Made by a program: the position numbers and the translations under genes | Shown here: one piece after another, positions 1-9,817 of the stretch | Position numbering within the stretch: position 1 is the first letter of the stretch | How the letters are laid out: each line of letters opens with the position of its first letter | Origin: Aeribacillus composti | GTDB taxonomy: Bacteria > Bacillota > Bacilli > Bacillales > Aeribacillaceae | DNA: 64,000 bases | Assembly (NCBI RefSeq): GCF_007827555.1 | Contig: NZ_VISS01000002.1 | Location: 1-64,000 of the forward strand | Reading direction: 5' to 3' | Notes under the pieces: generated by a model | The model's database searches: none | What the model was told of the DNA's origin: nothing | Seen by the model: the letters and a program-made list of their open reading frames with translations, nothing else

Positions 1-2
1 AT

Positions 3-86
3 TTAGCACACTCTTTCAGAAAAGGGGAGAAGAACATCCCGAAGGAATTTGCAAAAAAGAAGGCTTTTTATGCGGAGATAAAATGA
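3..86 (+). CDS. C-terminal tail of an unidentified gene (partial)
   Basis: An open frame enters from the left edge and stops at TGA 84-86, giving 27 basic residues ending in FYAEIK. The family cannot be recognised from this tail. In B. subtilis a small membrane protein gene (yrvD) precedes recJ, so this could be its counterpart, but nothing in the residues proves it and the frame may simply be open by chance. Confidence 0.2.
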   Translation, partial: LAHSFRKGEKNIPKEFAKKKAFYAEIK

Positions 87-341
87 TAATTTACACTACT
101 AATGTTAGTATGTTTTTCTTATGCTCTCTTTCTTCATTACGTTCTCCAAAAGTTTTATGACGGACATTCAGTGCATACAATTTATTCCAGTTGGACTTCA
201 TTGCTTCTATGAAGGACATTTACAAATTTTATTCGATTATTTTTGTCCTTCACAATGTATTTCTCCAAACTCCTTCATTTTAGGAACTCATCGGACAGCC
301 CCTCTCTTTCTTATGAAGAAACATAACCTTAAAAATAGTGT
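87..341. other. Intergenic stretch upstream of recJ, no gene recognised
   Basis: About 250 AT-rich bases without a believable gene. A 74-codon open frame on the plus strand (121-345) has no ribosome site and a composition unlike its neighbours. The only structure seen is an 8-bp inverted repeat, TGAAGGAC at 210-217 and GTCCTTCA at 245-252, with a 27-base loop. Confidence 0.4.
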
Positions 342-371
342 TTGAAAACATTTCATTTCGTTCTGTATAAT
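342..371 (+). promoter_or_regulatory. Sigma-A type promoter of recJ
   Basis: TTGAAA (342-347), an 18-base spacer and a perfect TATAAT (366-371). The predicted transcript would start near 378, leaving only about 17 bases before the recJ start codon, with the ribosome site inside them. Confidence 0.7.
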
Positions 372-394
372 AGGAGAAGTTGAGGGGTGAAATC

Positions 395-2773
395 ATGCTG
401 AGATCTAAATTTCGTTGGAATCGTTTATATAGGGATGAGTCCAACGAAGAGGCTGTTCGAGCATTAATCGACTCTTTGAATATTACATATTTGACTGCTC
501 GATTACTTGTGAATCGCGGCATTCAAAATGTTGAAGAAGCAAAAGAGTTTTTACATATAAAGGAACCTTCATTTCATGATCCTTTTTTGTTGGATGGGAT
601 GGAGCGGGCATGTGAGCGTATTTTTGCAGCAATCCGCGCTGGTGAAAAGATTGTCGTATACGGTGATTATGATGCGGACGGCGTTTCCAGCACTGCCGTC
701 CTGTTGACGGCATTAAAGGAATTGGGGGCAAACGTCGATTTTTACATACCGAATCGATTTTCAGAAGGATACGGGCCAAACGAACATGCTTTCCGAATGA
801 TTCATGAAAAAGGATGCAGGCTGATTATAACAGTTGATACCGGCATCGCGGCAATCAATGAAGCGGATTTAGCCAAAAGGCTTGGAATCGACCTCATTAT
901 CACAGACCATCATGAACCGGGGCCTGTTTTGCCTGATGCGTATGCGATCATTCATCCGAAATTGCCAAATTCAACATATCCTTTTAAGGAGCTGGCAGGT
1001 GTAGGCGTTGCTTTTAAAATGGCCCATGCCCTTTATGGCAAGGTTCCAGAATCTCTGATAGAGATCGCAGCCATTGGAACAATTGCTGATTTAGTACCTC
1101 TATACGGAGAAAATCGGCTTCTTGCGAAAAAAGGGATTGAAAAATTAAAAACGACGACAAGACCTGGCATAAATTCGCTTCTTTCCATTGCTGGAGTGGA
1201 CAAATCTTCCGTAAATGAGGAAACGATAGGATTTGTTTTAGGACCGAGAATCAATGCGGCAGGGAGGCTGAAAGAAGCCGATCCTGCCGTTGAATTGTTG
1301 TTGACAGATGATGAAGAAAAAGCTGATATGCTTGCTAAGGAAATCGATCAATTAAATAAACAAAGGCAGAAGCTTGTACAAGAGATAACGGACGAAGCGA
1401 TTAAGGAAATTGAAAAAAATTTTCCAATCGAAGACAATCCTGTTTTAGTCGTCGCAAAAGAAAACTGGAATTCTGGAGTGATCGGAATCGTTGCTTCCAG
1501 ATTGGTCGAAAAATTTTACCGTCCTGCCATCGTGTTGAGCATTGATCGTGAGACAGGTCTTGCCAAAGGGTCTGCGCGAAGCATTCAAGGGTTTGATCTA
1601 TTTAAAAACTTATCGGAATGCAGGGAGCTTCTCCCTCATTTTGGAGGCCATACGATGGCTGCTGGCATGACGCTGAAAGCAGAGCATATTGACGAGCTGC
1701 GCCAAAAAATGATCGATCTTGCAAATAGTCAGCTTTCAGATGAAGATTTTATTCCTGTAAAAAACATTGAATGTGCCTGTTCATTGGAGCATGTCACAAT
1801 AAAAGCAGTCGAAGAGCTGGAGAAGCTTGCCCCTTTCGGAGTCGATAATCCGAAGCCGCTCTTTTTACTAGAAAATGTCAATGCGGCAGATGTTAGAAAA
1901 ATTGGGGTAAACGGAAATCATTTGAAAATGAAGATTGAGGAGAAGGAATTTGAATTAGATGTCGTCGGCTTTGGACAGGGAGAATTGGCAGAAGAAATAT
2001 CTCCTTTCGCAAACGTTTCTATTGTCGGTGAGCTTGCGATCAACGAATGGAATTATGTAAAAAAGCCGCAGCTATTGCTTCAAGACCTTGCCGTGCCAGC
2101 GTGGCAGCTTTTTGATTGGCGAGGTTCAAGAGGAACGGAGGCTTTGCTCTCTAAACTTCCTGCTGAAAAACGATTGCTGATCGCCTTTCATGAAGAATCT
2201 ATAAAATTATATAAAGATCAACCGTACATTCATGAAATTCATATAATATCAGAAATAAAGGATTACAAAAATATAGATGTTTCCAATAAGTATGTTGTAT
2301 TTCTCGATATGCCCCCGGCAATCGAATTTCTTGTTTCAGCATTTGAGCAAGGAATGCCTGAAAGAATTTATGCTATTTTTTATCAGCATGCAGACCACTT
2401 TTTTCAAACAATGCCGACAAGAGAGCATTTTAAATGGTATTACGCATTCTTAACGAAAAAAAATTCTTTCGATTACAAAAAATATGGGGAAGATTTAGCC
2501 AAATACCGTGGCTGGACAAAAGAAACGATCTTTTTTATGACAAAGGTGTTTTTTGAACTTGAATTTGTTACAATAAACAATGGTGTGATTACATTAAACA
2601 AAAAGGTGAAAAAACGGGATTTATCAGAATCCGGAACATATCAGCAGAAGCTGGATCAAATGAAACTGGAACAGCAGCTTCTCTATTCTTCTTATCAAGA
2701 ACTGAAGGAATGGTTTGAAAAGGCAGTCTTGAAACGAGATGCCGATAAATTTTTACAAGTTCATGAATGGTAA
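395..2773 (+). CDS. recJ: Single-stranded-DNA-specific exonuclease RecJ
   Basis: RecJ degrades single-stranded DNA 5' to 3' during recombinational repair. The 792-residue product has the DHH-phosphoesterase motifs early on (DYDADG near residue 90, ITVDTG, then DHHEPG), and the DHHA1 motif HFGGH near residue 415. A long C-terminal extension beyond the catalytic core is typical of Bacillus RecJ. The frame is open from a TTG at 380, but ATG 395 is chosen because GAGGGGTGA lies five bases before it. apt follows after 20 bases, so the two are probably co-transcribed. The start-codon choice is inference; the family is clear. Confidence 0.95.
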   Translation: MLRSKFRWNRLYRDESNEEAVRALIDSLNITYLTARLLVNRGIQNVEEAKEFLHIKEPSFHDPFLLDGMERACERIFAAIRAGEKIVVYGDYDADGVSSTAVLLTALKELGANVDFYIPNRFSEGYGPNEHAFRMIHEKGCRLIITVDTGIAAINEADLAKRLGIDLIITDHHEPGPVLPDAYAIIHPKLPNSTYPFKELAGVGVAFKMAHALYGKVPESLIEIAAIGTIADLVPLYGENRLLAKKGIEKLKTTTRPGINSLLSIAGVDKSSVNEETIGFVLGPRINAAGRLKEADPAVELLLTDDEEKADMLAKEIDQLNKQRQKLVQEITDEAIKEIEKNFPIEDNPVLVVAKENWNSGVIGIVASRLVEKFYRPAIVLSIDRETGLAKGSARSIQGFDLFKNLSECRELLPHFGGHTMAAGMTLKAEHIDELRQKMIDLANSQLSDEDFIPVKNIECACSLEHVTIKAVEELEKLAPFGVDNPKPLFLLENVNAADVRKIGVNGNHLKMKIEEKEFELDVVGFGQGELAEEISPFANVSIVGELAINEWNYVKKPQLLLQDLAVPAWQLFDWRGSRGTEALLSKLPAEKRLLIAFHEESIKLYKDQPYIHEIHIISEIKDYKNIDVSNKYVVFLDMPPAIEFLVSAFEQGMPERIYAIFYQHADHFFQTMPTREHFKWYYAFLTKKNSFDYKKYGEDLAKYRGWTKETIFFMTKVFFELEFVTINNGVITLNKKVKKRDLSESGTYQQKLDQMKLEQQLLYSSYQELKEWFEKAVLKRDADKFLQVHEW

Positions 2774-2793
2774 ACAACCGAGGAGGACGAGTG

Positions 2794-3306
2794 ATGGATT
2801 TAAAAAAATACGTGACAATTGTTGAAGATTTTCCAAAACCGGGCATTTCTTTTAAAGATATCACAACATTAATGGACAACGGGGAAGCATTTAAATATGC
2901 AACAGACCAAATTGTTCAATATGCGCGTGAAAAGAAGATTGATATTGTTGTCGGTCCAGAAGCAAGAGGGTTTATCATCGGCTGTCCAGTTGCTTACTCT
3001 CTCGGAGTTGGTTTTGCACCTGTTCGAAAAGAAGGCAAGCTTCCGCGCGAAACGATCAAGGTGGAATACGGGCTTGAGTACGGAAAAGATGCATTAACCA
3101 TTCATAAAGATGCGATTAAGCCTGGCCAGCGAGTGTTAATAACCGATGATTTGCTGGCGACTGGAGGGACGATTGAAGCTACCATTAAATTAGTGGAACA
3201 GCTTGGCGGAGAGGTTGCCGGCATTGCCTTTTTAATTGAATTGTCTTATCTTGAGGGCAGAAAAAGGCTTGAAGGCTATGATATATTAGCATTGATTAAA
3301 TATTAA
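2794..3306 (+). CDS. apt: Adenine phosphoribosyltransferase
   Basis: Apt salvages adenine by joining it to PRPP to give AMP. The 170-residue protein has the usual length and shows the type I PRTase signature [13 protein letters not shown] (about residues 119-131) and the early PKPGI(S)FKDIT motif. ATG 2794 follows GAGGAGG (2783-2788 region) at good spacing. An earlier in-frame ATG at 2767 lies inside the end of recJ and has no ribosome site. In B. subtilis apt also sits between recJ and relA, linking purine salvage with (p)ppGpp metabolism. A terminator follows. Confidence 0.96.
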   Translation: MDLKKYVTIVEDFPKPGISFKDITTLMDNGEAFKYATDQIVQYAREKKIDIVVGPEARGFIIGCPVAYSLGVGFAPVRKEGKLPRETIKVEYGLEYGKDALTIHKDAIKPGQRVLITDDLLATGGTIEATIKLVEQLGGEVAGIAFLIELSYLEGRKRLEGYDILALIKY

Positions 3307-3326
3307 TCGGCGCAAATCTATAAATG

Positions 3327-3353
3327 AAGCACTCTTAATGGGTGCTTTTTTTT
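3327..3353 (+). terminator. Intrinsic terminator after apt
   Basis: AAGCAC (3327-3332) pairs with GTGCTT (3342-3347), followed by an eight-base T run. It closes the recJ-apt unit. Confidence 0.75.
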
Positions 3354-3405
3354 AAAACAATAAAATGAAAAACTTTAGAAGTTGTAATATTTTCCATCCA
3401 CTCGC

Positions 3406-3436
3406 AAAATAGCTGCAGCAGCTCTATTTTTTTTTC
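3406..3436 (+). terminator. Second terminator-like hairpin between apt and rel
   Basis: AAAATAGCT (3406-3414) pairs with AGCT and, past a two-base bulge, ATTTT (3420-3430); a run of T follows. It lies after the first terminator and before the rel promoter, so it may be a backup. Confidence 0.5.
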
Positions 3437-3465
3437 CCCCTTTTCAAAAGGATCGTATTCTTCTC

Positions 3466-3494
3466 TTTACATGTTTGTTAATTTTATTTAATAA
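3466..3494 (+). promoter_or_regulatory. Possible sigma-A promoter of rel
   Basis: TTTACA (3466-3471), 17 bases, TAATAA (3489-3494). The match is moderate. It lies 38 bases upstream of the rel start and downstream of two terminator-like hairpins, suggesting rel has its own promoter. Confidence 0.5.
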
Positions 3495-3531
3495 TAAAAA
3501 CAATAACGTATATACAATTAAAGGTGATCCC

Positions 3532-5715
3532 ATGGCAAACGAACAAATGTTGACAGCTGAACAGATCTTCGAAAAAGCGGAGAAGTATCTTCCGCCTGAC
3601 GATATAGAGTTTATAAAAAAAGCATACGAGTTTGCAAAAAACGCCCATCATGGGCAATATCGCAAATCAGGCGAACCATATATTATGCATCCGGTGCAGG
3701 TTGCCGGGATTCTAGTAGATTTGGAGCTGGATCCTACAACGATTGCAGGCGGCTTTTTACATGATGTTGTGGAAGATACGGATGTGACATTAGACGAGCT
3801 TCGACAAGAATTTAACGATGAAGTCGCTATGCTTGTGGATGGAGTAACAAAGCTGGGAAAAATTAAATATAAATCAAAAGAAGAGCAGCAGGCGGAGAAT
3901 CACCGGAAAATGTTTGTCGCTATGGCGAAGGACATTCGGGTCATTTTAATTAAACTGGCAGACCGTCTTCACAATATGCGTACGTTAAAACATTTGCCGC
4001 AGGAAAAGCAGCGAAGAATCGCCAATGAAACGTTGGAAATATTTGCTCCTCTCGCCCATCGCCTCGGAATCTCAAAAATCAAATGGGAACTTGAAGATAC
4101 AGCCTTGCGGTATTTAAATCCGCAGCAATACTACCGAATTGTCAATTTGATGAAAAAGAAACGTGCAGAACGGGAAAAGTATGTTGAAGAGGTAATTGAA
4201 GATTTAAAGAAGCGAATTGAAGAAGTAAAGATAAAGGCAGAGCTGTACGGTCGGCCGAAGCATATTTATTCCATTTATCGTAAAATGGTTCTCCAAAATA
4301 AACAATTTAACGAAATTTATGATTTGCTGGCTGTGCGAATTATTGTGAACAGCATAAAAGACTGCTACGCAGTGCTTGGCATCATTCACACATGCTGGAA
4401 GCCGATGCCTGGCAGATTTAAAGATTATATTGCAATGCCGAAAACAAACATGTATCAATCCATTCACACGACTGTCATCGGTCCGAAGGGGGATCCCCTT
4501 GAGGTTCAAATTCGCACATACGAAATGCATGCGATCGCTGAATACGGGATTGCCGCCCATTGGGCTTATAAAGAAGGAAAAAGCATTACATCTTTTGATA
4601 AAAAACTGAGCTGGTTTAGAGAAATATTGGAGTTTCAAAACGATTCTTCCAACGCCGAAGAATTTATGGAGGCATTGAAAGTTGATCTGTTCTCTGACAT
4701 GGTGTTTGTATTTACTCCAAAAGGAGATGTCATTGAGCTTCCCGCCGGGTCGATTCCGATTGATTTCGCCTACAGAATTCATTCTGAAATAGGCAATAAG
4801 ACGATCGGAGCAAAAGTAAACGGAAAAATAGTGCCTCTTGATTATAAATTAAAAACCGGAGATATAGTGGAAATATTGACGTCGAAGCATTCTTACGGTC
4901 CGAGCCAAGATTGGCTTAAATTGACGCAGACCTCTCAAGCGAAAAATAAAATTCGCCAATTTTTCAAAAAGCAGCGCCGAGAGGAGAATGTTGAAAAAGG
5001 AAAAGAATTAATTGAAAAAGAAATTAAAGCGATGGATTTTGATGTGAAAGAAGTCCTTACTCAGGAAAATATAAAACGTGTCGCGGAAAAATTTAATTTT
5101 TCAAACGAGGACGATATGTATGCGGCGGTTGGCTTCAACGGCATTACTGCTTTACAGGTTGCAAACCGCCTAGTCGAAAAAATTCGCAAACAGCGGGATA
5201 TAGAAGAGCAGGAAAAATTGATGGAAAAGGTGGTTCAACAAGGTGCAAGGCGGCCGAAGCGCCGTGATGCAGGAGTGTCTGTAAAGGGTGTTGATAATTT
5301 GTTAATCAGGCTTTCCCGCTGCTGCAACCCAGTCCCTGGCGATGATATTGTCGGATTTATTACAAAAGGAAGAGGGGTATCTGTTCACCGGTCTGATTGT
5401 CCAAATGTTAATAAAGAGGATGCAAAAGACAGGTTAATTGAAGTGGAATGGGAAAATCAGCTGGACGGCCGGAAGGAATACAATGTGGAAATTGAGATTT
5501 TAGGTTTTGACCGGCGCGGCTTATTAAATGAAGTGCTCCAGTCTGTAACAGAGACGAAGACAAACATTACGACAATTTCGGGAAGAACGGACCGTAACAA
5601 AGTAGCGAACATCCATTTAGGAATTTCGATTCAAAATGTCAGCCATCTTCAAAAAGTTGTGGATCGGATCAAGCAAATACCGGATGTATATTCAGTGCGG
5701 AGAATTATGAATTAA
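3532..5715 (+). CDS. relA: Bifunctional (p)ppGpp synthetase/hydrolase Rel
   Basis: This RSH enzyme makes and degrades the stringent-response alarmone (p)ppGpp. The 727-residue protein shows the whole long-RSH architecture: an HD hydrolase domain (HDVVEDT near residue 77, so hydrolysis is likely active), a synthetase domain (YQSIHTTV near residue 308), a TGS domain (about 390-450), a conserved-cysteine region ([16 protein letters not shown] near 598) and a C-terminal ACT domain (about 655-727). ATG 3532 follows AAAGGTGAT; the frame extends upstream to 3475 without ribosome site. dtd follows 12 bases later. Confidence 0.97.
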   Translation: MANEQMLTAEQIFEKAEKYLPPDDIEFIKKAYEFAKNAHHGQYRKSGEPYIMHPVQVAGILVDLELDPTTIAGGFLHDVVEDTDVTLDELRQEFNDEVAMLVDGVTKLGKIKYKSKEEQQAENHRKMFVAMAKDIRVILIKLADRLHNMRTLKHLPQEKQRRIANETLEIFAPLAHRLGISKIKWELEDTALRYLNPQQYYRIVNLMKKKRAEREKYVEEVIEDLKKRIEEVKIKAELYGRPKHIYSIYRKMVLQNKQFNEIYDLLAVRIIVNSIKDCYAVLGIIHTCWKPMPGRFKDYIAMPKTNMYQSIHTTVIGPKGDPLEVQIRTYEMHAIAEYGIAAHWAYKEGKSITSFDKKLSWFREILEFQNDSSNAEEFMEALKVDLFSDMVFVFTPKGDVIELPAGSIPIDFAYRIHSEIGNKTIGAKVNGKIVPLDYKLKTGDIVEILTSKHSYGPSQDWLKLTQTSQAKNKIRQFFKKQRREENVEKGKELIEKEIKAMDFDVKEVLTQENIKRVAEKFNFSNEDDMYAAVGFNGITALQVANRLVEKIRKQRDIEEQEKLMEKVVQQGARRPKRRDAGVSVKGVDNLLIRLSRCCNPVPGDDIVGFITKGRGVSVHRSDCPNVNKEDAKDRLIEVEWENQLDGRKEYNVEIEILGFDRRGLLNEVLQSVTETKTNITTISGRTDRNKVANIHLGISIQNVSHLQKVVDRIKQIPDVYSVRRIMN

Positions 5716-5727
5716 GAAAGGAAATAC

Positions 5728-6171
5728 ATGATGAAAGTTGTAGTACAACGAGCAAGGAATGCAAATGTCAAAGTAGATGGACAAGTTGTTGGTTCGATTG
5801 AGTTCGGTTTAATGGTGCTAGTCGGTGTTACACACGAGGATACGGAAAAGGATGCAGAGTTTTTAGCGGATAAAGTAGCCAATTTGCGCATATTTGATGA
5901 TGAAGAAGGGAAAATGAATTTATCTCTTTTAGATGTTGGGGGCGAAGTTTTATCCGTCTCCCAATTTACGCTGTACGGCGATTGCCGGAAAGGAAGAAGG
6001 CCAAATTTTATGCAAGCAGCCAAACCGGATATTGCTGAAAAACTATATGAATCTTTCAACGACAAACTGAGAGAAAAAGGCGTACGTGTTGAAACGGGTT
6101 CTTTCGGAGCGATGATGGCTGTTGAATTTACAAATGTTGGCCCAGTAACATTGATTATCGAAAGCAAATAA
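5728..6171 (+). CDS. dtd: D-aminoacyl-tRNA deacylase
   Basis: Dtd removes D-amino acids wrongly attached to tRNA and also proofreads glycyl-tRNA(Ala). The 147-residue product has the family length and both active-site signatures, the SQFTLYGD motif (about residues 77-84) and the C-terminal NVGPVT motif. AAGAAAGGA precedes ATG 5728; a second ATG at 5731 is equally possible. It lies 12 bases behind rel and ends in a bidirectional terminator, so it is the last gene of the rel unit. Confidence 0.95.
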   Translation: MMKVVVQRARNANVKVDGQVVGSIEFGLMVLVGVTHEDTEKDAEFLADKVANLRIFDDEEGKMNLSLLDVGGEVLSVSQFTLYGDCRKGRRPNFMQAAKPDIAEKLYESFNDKLREKGVRVETGSFGAMMAVEFTNVGPVTLIIESK

Positions 6172-6203
6172 AAAATCGTGAGCGAGCTGCTCACGATTTT
6201 TTT
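6172..6203. terminator. Bidirectional terminator between dtd and yrvJ
   Basis: A perfect 12-bp stem (6172-6183 with 6189-6200) with loop GAGCT. The T run on one side and the A run on the other let it serve both convergent genes, and it overlaps the end of the amidase gene by a few bases. Confidence 0.9.
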
Positions 6204-7887
6204 ATGAGTTTACATATTTGACGACCGCTTTATAAATCGCTTGTGAGATTTTCTCTTGGTAAGCGTTTGTGCTGACTGTCCACTCTTCCATAGGATTGCT
6301 CAAAAAACCTAGTTCAAGCAAAGCAGCAGGACGTTTATTTTCACGCAGCACAAAATAATTTCCAAATTGAACACCGCGGTTTCTTAAATTGACATGCCTC
6401 ACCATCTCTTTGTGAATTACATTTGCTAATGCTTTATCCTTTGCAGAATTGTAATAAAAAGTTGTGATTCCATTTGCGCTTGGAATGATTGAGCTATTAT
6501 AATGGATGCTCACAAAGGCGTTTGCGTTGTTTTTTACAGAAATTCCTACACGGGATTGCAGGCTGATATATGTATCGTCGCTTCTAGTTAAAACTGCATT
6601 TACACCTGCTCTTTTTAATTTGTTGTACACAAGTTTAGCTGTTTTTAAGGTTAAATGTTTTTCCAGCGTCCCTCTGACACCGATCGTCCCGCTGTCATAG
6701 CCTCCGTGGCCCGGATCGATAATGACTTTTTTACCTTTTGACGGTATGCTTGTCCCTTTATTGGAAATGTTTTCGCTTGTTGTTGTGACGACCCAGCTTG
6801 CTACATAAGCTGTTTGACCGTTTCGGAGCTGAATTTTATACCAATTATTATAAATCCCTACAATTGGAAAAGTCTGCCCTTTGTTTCCTCTTTGAACAAT
6901 TTTTGCAGAAGTGGAAGGTGCACTGCGCAAATTTGTTCCGTCGTATAAAAGGACAACTGATTGAGCGCCGTTTGTTTTCTTTGAGCCAGCTTCGATATAT
7001 CTTTTGGATGCCCAGCCTGTTTTGTTTTTCGCATATCTAATTTGATACCAATCTCCTTTTGCACCTATGATTTCTACCTCTGTTCCTTTTTTAATGGTAC
7101 CGACAATTTTTGAGTGTAAAGACGGACCGCTTCTAACATTTAACGAACTGGCTGTAATCCTTCCTTTTTGCGGGGAAGTGCTGCTGCTTTTATCTGCTGC
7201 TTTGGTAATATATTGCTTCGACACCCACCCCGTCACATTGTTGTAGCGAATTTTATACCAATTGCCTTGTTCCGAAATGATTTCAACTTTCATGTTTTTT
7301 GTCAGCTTGCCGGTAATTGATGATTGTGCATTTGGTTTTGAACGAACATTTAATATAGTGGCTGTAACCGTACCGAGGCTATGCTTCTGATTCGAAGGGG
7401 CTTTGCTGGCTGCTGGAGCTACATATGCCGAAGAGACCCATCCTTGCCGGCCATTATAGGAAATTTTCACCCATTTCCCCTGTTTCATCAACACATGCGC
7501 TTTTTCCCCTTTAGGAAACTGTCCAACAACTTTATAGTTTGTCCCGGGGCCAGAACGGATTCTTAACCCGGTAGTCGTAGAAACGACATAATCCTTTTTT
7601 TGAAGCTCGGTTTCTACTGAAAGAAGCCAATCGGCTACCCACCCGGAAGAGCCCTGTTTTAATTGAATTTTCACCCAATCTCCTTTTCTTGCGACAATCG
7701 GGTATTTTTCACCGTACCGAACGCTTTTCATTACGGGATAGCTTAAACCGGGACCTGTCCGGACATTTACTTTATCTTGCTTAATGACTGCATATTGCGT
7801 ATCCGCTTGGGCTGAATGAAAAACTGGAGCGGTAGAAGTAAAAAGCAGTGAAAGCAACAGAACGATTAAAAAGCATTTTTTTCGCAA
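6202..7887 (-). CDS. yrvJ: Secreted N-acetylmuramoyl-L-alanine amidase with five SH3b repeats
   Basis: A likely peptidoglycan hydrolase that cleaves the bond between MurNAc and L-Ala. A signal peptide (basic start, hydrophobic core, HSAQA cut site) is followed by five bacterial SH3 wall-binding repeats, each with a NVR/LRS-GP motif and a GWV/YVA end. An Amidase_3 domain follows (DPGHGG, then SIHYN with zinc-ligand histidine, and ELGFLSN with catalytic Glu). The frame opens at ATG 7911, but no ribosome site precedes it. GAAAGGAG (7903-7896) lies eight bases before TTG 7887, so TTG 7887 is chosen (561 residues). Convergent with dtd; apparently transcribed alone. Confidence 0.9.
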   Translation of the reverse strand: MRKKCFLIVLLLSLLFTSTAPVFHSAQADTQYAVIKQDKVNVRTGPGLSYPVMKSVRYGEKYPIVARKGDWVKIQLKQGSSGWVADWLLSVETELQKKDYVVSTTTGLRIRSGPGTNYKVVGQFPKGEKAHVLMKQGKWVKISYNGRQGWVSSAYVAPAASKAPSNQKHSLGTVTATILNVRSKPNAQSSITGKLTKNMKVEIISEQGNWYKIRYNNVTGWVSKQYITKAADKSSSTSPQKGRITASSLNVRSGPSLHSKIVGTIKKGTEVEIIGAKGDWYQIRYAKNKTGWASKRYIEAGSKKTNGAQSVVLLYDGTNLRSAPSTSAKIVQRGNKGQTFPIVGIYNNWYKIQLRNGQTAYVASWVVTTTSENISNKGTSIPSKGKKVIIDPGHGGYDSGTIGVRGTLEKHLTLKTAKLVYNKLKRAGVNAVLTRSDDTYISLQSRVGISVKNNANAFVSIHYNSSIIPSANGITTFYYNSAKDKALANVIHKEMVRHVNLRNRGVQFGNYFVLRENKRPAALLELGFLSNPMEEWTVSTNAYQEKISQAIYKAVVKYVNS

Positions 7888-8026
7888 TGGCCATGCTCCT
7901 TTCACATTCATGCAAAAAACTATTTCTATTTTTATTTCGGCATTTCCTTTTTTACATTGAGTATTTTTTCATTTTTTTGCGGGAAGACTAAGACGCAAAT
8001 TCTGATGAAAAAGAAAGGGGAAAAAT

Positions 8027-8194
8027 ATGCGGTCCAGTGAAAAACATTCTTTCTCCGCATCAATTTTTCATGACCAGTTTGGTATTTCTTTCAGTGATCG
8101 TACGATGCAGGATATTTTAATAGAGGTTTCGTTTGAGCATGGTTTAAATCAAGAGGAGGCGAAAAAGCTCCGTGATCGGCTCAGCCGTTCTTGA
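8027..8194 (+). CDS. yrzK: Small conserved-position protein, YrzK-like
   Basis: A 55-codon frame preceded by AAAGGGGAA six bases before ATG 8027. The product is soluble and charged, with a helical EEAKKLRDRL segment at the C-terminus and no recognised domain. A small gene of this kind (yrzK) lies between yrvJ and hisS in B. subtilis; the symbol is assigned by position, not by proven similarity. Its stop codon overlaps the -35 box of the hisS promoter. Function unknown. Confidence 0.6.
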   Translation: MRSSEKHSFSASIFHDQFGISFSDRTMQDILIEVSFEHGLNQEEAKKLRDRLSRS

Positions 8195-8219
8195 CATGAC
8201 ACAGTATTGTTCGTATGAT
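8191..8219 (+). promoter_or_regulatory. Sigma-A promoter of the hisS T-box transcript
   Basis: TTGACA (8191-8196), a 17-base spacer and TATGAT (8214-8219). The -35 box includes the TGA stop (8192-8194) of the preceding small ORF. Confidence 0.85.
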
Positions 8220-8229
8220 AATATAAAAT

Positions 8230-8498
8230 TCTAGATTTAAAAATAACGTACATAAACAACCGATGACGGAGACAAGTAGCTGGGATGCACATGGACAGAG
8301 AGGAAAGGCCTTAGGCTGAAAGCCTTTCCCCATGATCGCTTAGTGAAGAACACTCCGGAGGTTTTCCTCTGAAAGGTGTAAAAGTAGGAGGAAACGTAAA
8401 TAGGCGTTAACTTTTAAGTGGAAGCATTGCTTCAATTAGGGTGGCACCACGGGAGACTCTCCCGTCCCTACGGGAATCGTCAGGGGACGGGTTTTTTT
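8230..8498 (+). promoter_or_regulatory. T-box riboswitch (histidine) controlling hisS-aspS
   Basis: The leader holds the T-box sequence AGGGTGGCACCACGGG (8438-8453), which pairs with the uncharged tRNA end. A terminator stem (8461-8468 with 8484-8491) followed by seven T lies downstream. Further upstream are the GGACAGAGAGG element of stem I and a GTGAAGAA segment leading to CAC at 8351-8353, the likely specifier codon for histidine. Uncharged tRNA-His should favour the antiterminator and let hisS be read. The leader start is approximate. Confidence 0.93.
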
Positions 8499-8533
8499 AT
8501 GGAATTTATTTTATAAGTGGAGGAGAATCGACA

Positions 8534-9802
8534 ATGGCTTTTCAAATCCCGCGAGGTACACAGGATATTTTGCCGTCGGAGGCTTCAAGATGGCAATATG
8601 TTGAGAAAAAAGCTAGGGAAATATGCCGTCTTTATCGCTTTCAAGAAATTCGAACCCCCATTTTTGAACATACGGAATTATTTCAAAGGGGTGTAGGCGA
8701 ATCAACCGATATTGTCCAAAAAGAAATGTACACTTTTTCCGACAGGAAAGGAAGAAGTTTAACATTAAGACCGGAAGGAACGGCAGCAGTCGTCCGCGCT
8801 TTTGTTGAAAAGAAAATGTACGCAGATCCGAACCAGCCTGTAAAGCTTTTTTACATCGGTCCGATGTTTCGGTATGAAAGACCGCAATCAGGGCGTTTTC
8901 GGCAATTTGTTCAATTCGGTGTGGAGGCTCTCGGCTCGGACGACCCTGCGCTGGATGCTGAAGTTATTTCTTTGGCGATGGCGTTTTATCAATCGCTCGG
9001 CTTAAAAAAATTGAAGCTTGTCATTAACAGTTTGGGAGATCAAGAGAGCAGAGCTGCACATCGTGCTGCTTTAGTCAACCATTTTAAGCCGAGAATTGGA
9101 GAATTTTGCTCTGATTGCCAAAAGCGGCTTGAGCAAAATCCGTTAAGAATACTTGATTGTAAACAAGACCGCGAGCATGAATTGATGAAAAGCGCCCCTT
9201 CCATCATTGACTTTTTAAACGATGAATCAAAGCAATATTTTGATCAAGTGTTAAAATATTTAACGGAGCTTGGCATTGAGTATGAAATCGATCCAAATCT
9301 CGTCCGCGGATTGGATTATTATAACCATACAGCATTTGAAATCATGAGCAATGCGGAAGGGTTTGGGGCGATTACGACTTTATGCGGCGGCGGAAGATAT
9401 AACGGCTTGGTCGAAGAAGCCGGAGGGCCAAGCACGCCGGGGATCGGCTTTGCTTTAAGCATTGAACGCCTGTTAGCAGCAATTGATGCTGAAAACATCG
9501 CTCTTCCGATTGAAAAAGGTCTAGATTGTTATATTGTGGCACTGGGAGATCGGGCGAAGGAACGGTCGGTATCTCTATTGCAGGAAATGCGGAAAGCCGG
9601 CATTTCTGCAGACAAAGATTATGAAAATAAGAAAATGAAAGCACAACTGAAGCAAGCGGACAGGCTTCAAGCCAAATTTGTCATCATCATAGGTGATGAG
9701 GAATTAGAAAAAGGGGTGGCGAACGTAAAAAACATGGCAACAGGCGAACAAGATGCGGTGGCATTTGAACGACTTGCAGAGTATATAAAAGAGAGAAAGT
9801 AA
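8534..9802 (+). CDS. hisS: Histidyl-tRNA synthetase
   Basis: Class II synthetase that charges tRNA-His. The 422-residue protein shows the histidine-specific start (GTQDILP), motif 2 ([14 protein letters not shown]), the histidine-binding motif LVRGLDYY near residue 256 and GGGRYNGL, followed by a C-terminal anticodon-binding domain. GGAGGAG lies before ATG 8534. The open frame reaches back into the T-box (8441), but that part is leader RNA. aspS follows 15 bases later in the same operon. Confidence 0.97.
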   Translation: MAFQIPRGTQDILPSEASRWQYVEKKAREICRLYRFQEIRTPIFEHTELFQRGVGESTDIVQKEMYTFSDRKGRSLTLRPEGTAAVVRAFVEKKMYADPNQPVKLFYIGPMFRYERPQSGRFRQFVQFGVEALGSDDPALDAEVISLAMAFYQSLGLKKLKLVINSLGDQESRAAHRAALVNHFKPRIGEFCSDCQKRLEQNPLRILDCKQDREHELMKSAPSIIDFLNDESKQYFDQVLKYLTELGIEYEIDPNLVRGLDYYNHTAFEIMSNAEGFGAITTLCGGGRYNGLVEEAGGPSTPGIGFALSIERLLAAIDAENIALPIEKGLDCYIVALGDRAKERSVSLLQEMRKAGISADKDYENKKMKAQLKQADRLQAKFVIIIGDEELEKGVANVKNMATGEQDAVAFERLAEYIKERK

Positions 9803-9817
9803 AGGAGAGTATGTAGG

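Noticed and set aside
4204-4782. 192-codon minus-strand frame
   Set aside because: Lies wholly inside rel on the other strand, with a composition typical of antisense shadows.
5712-6194. 160-codon minus-strand frame
   Set aside because: Antisense to dtd, serine-rich shadow composition, and it ends within the terminator.
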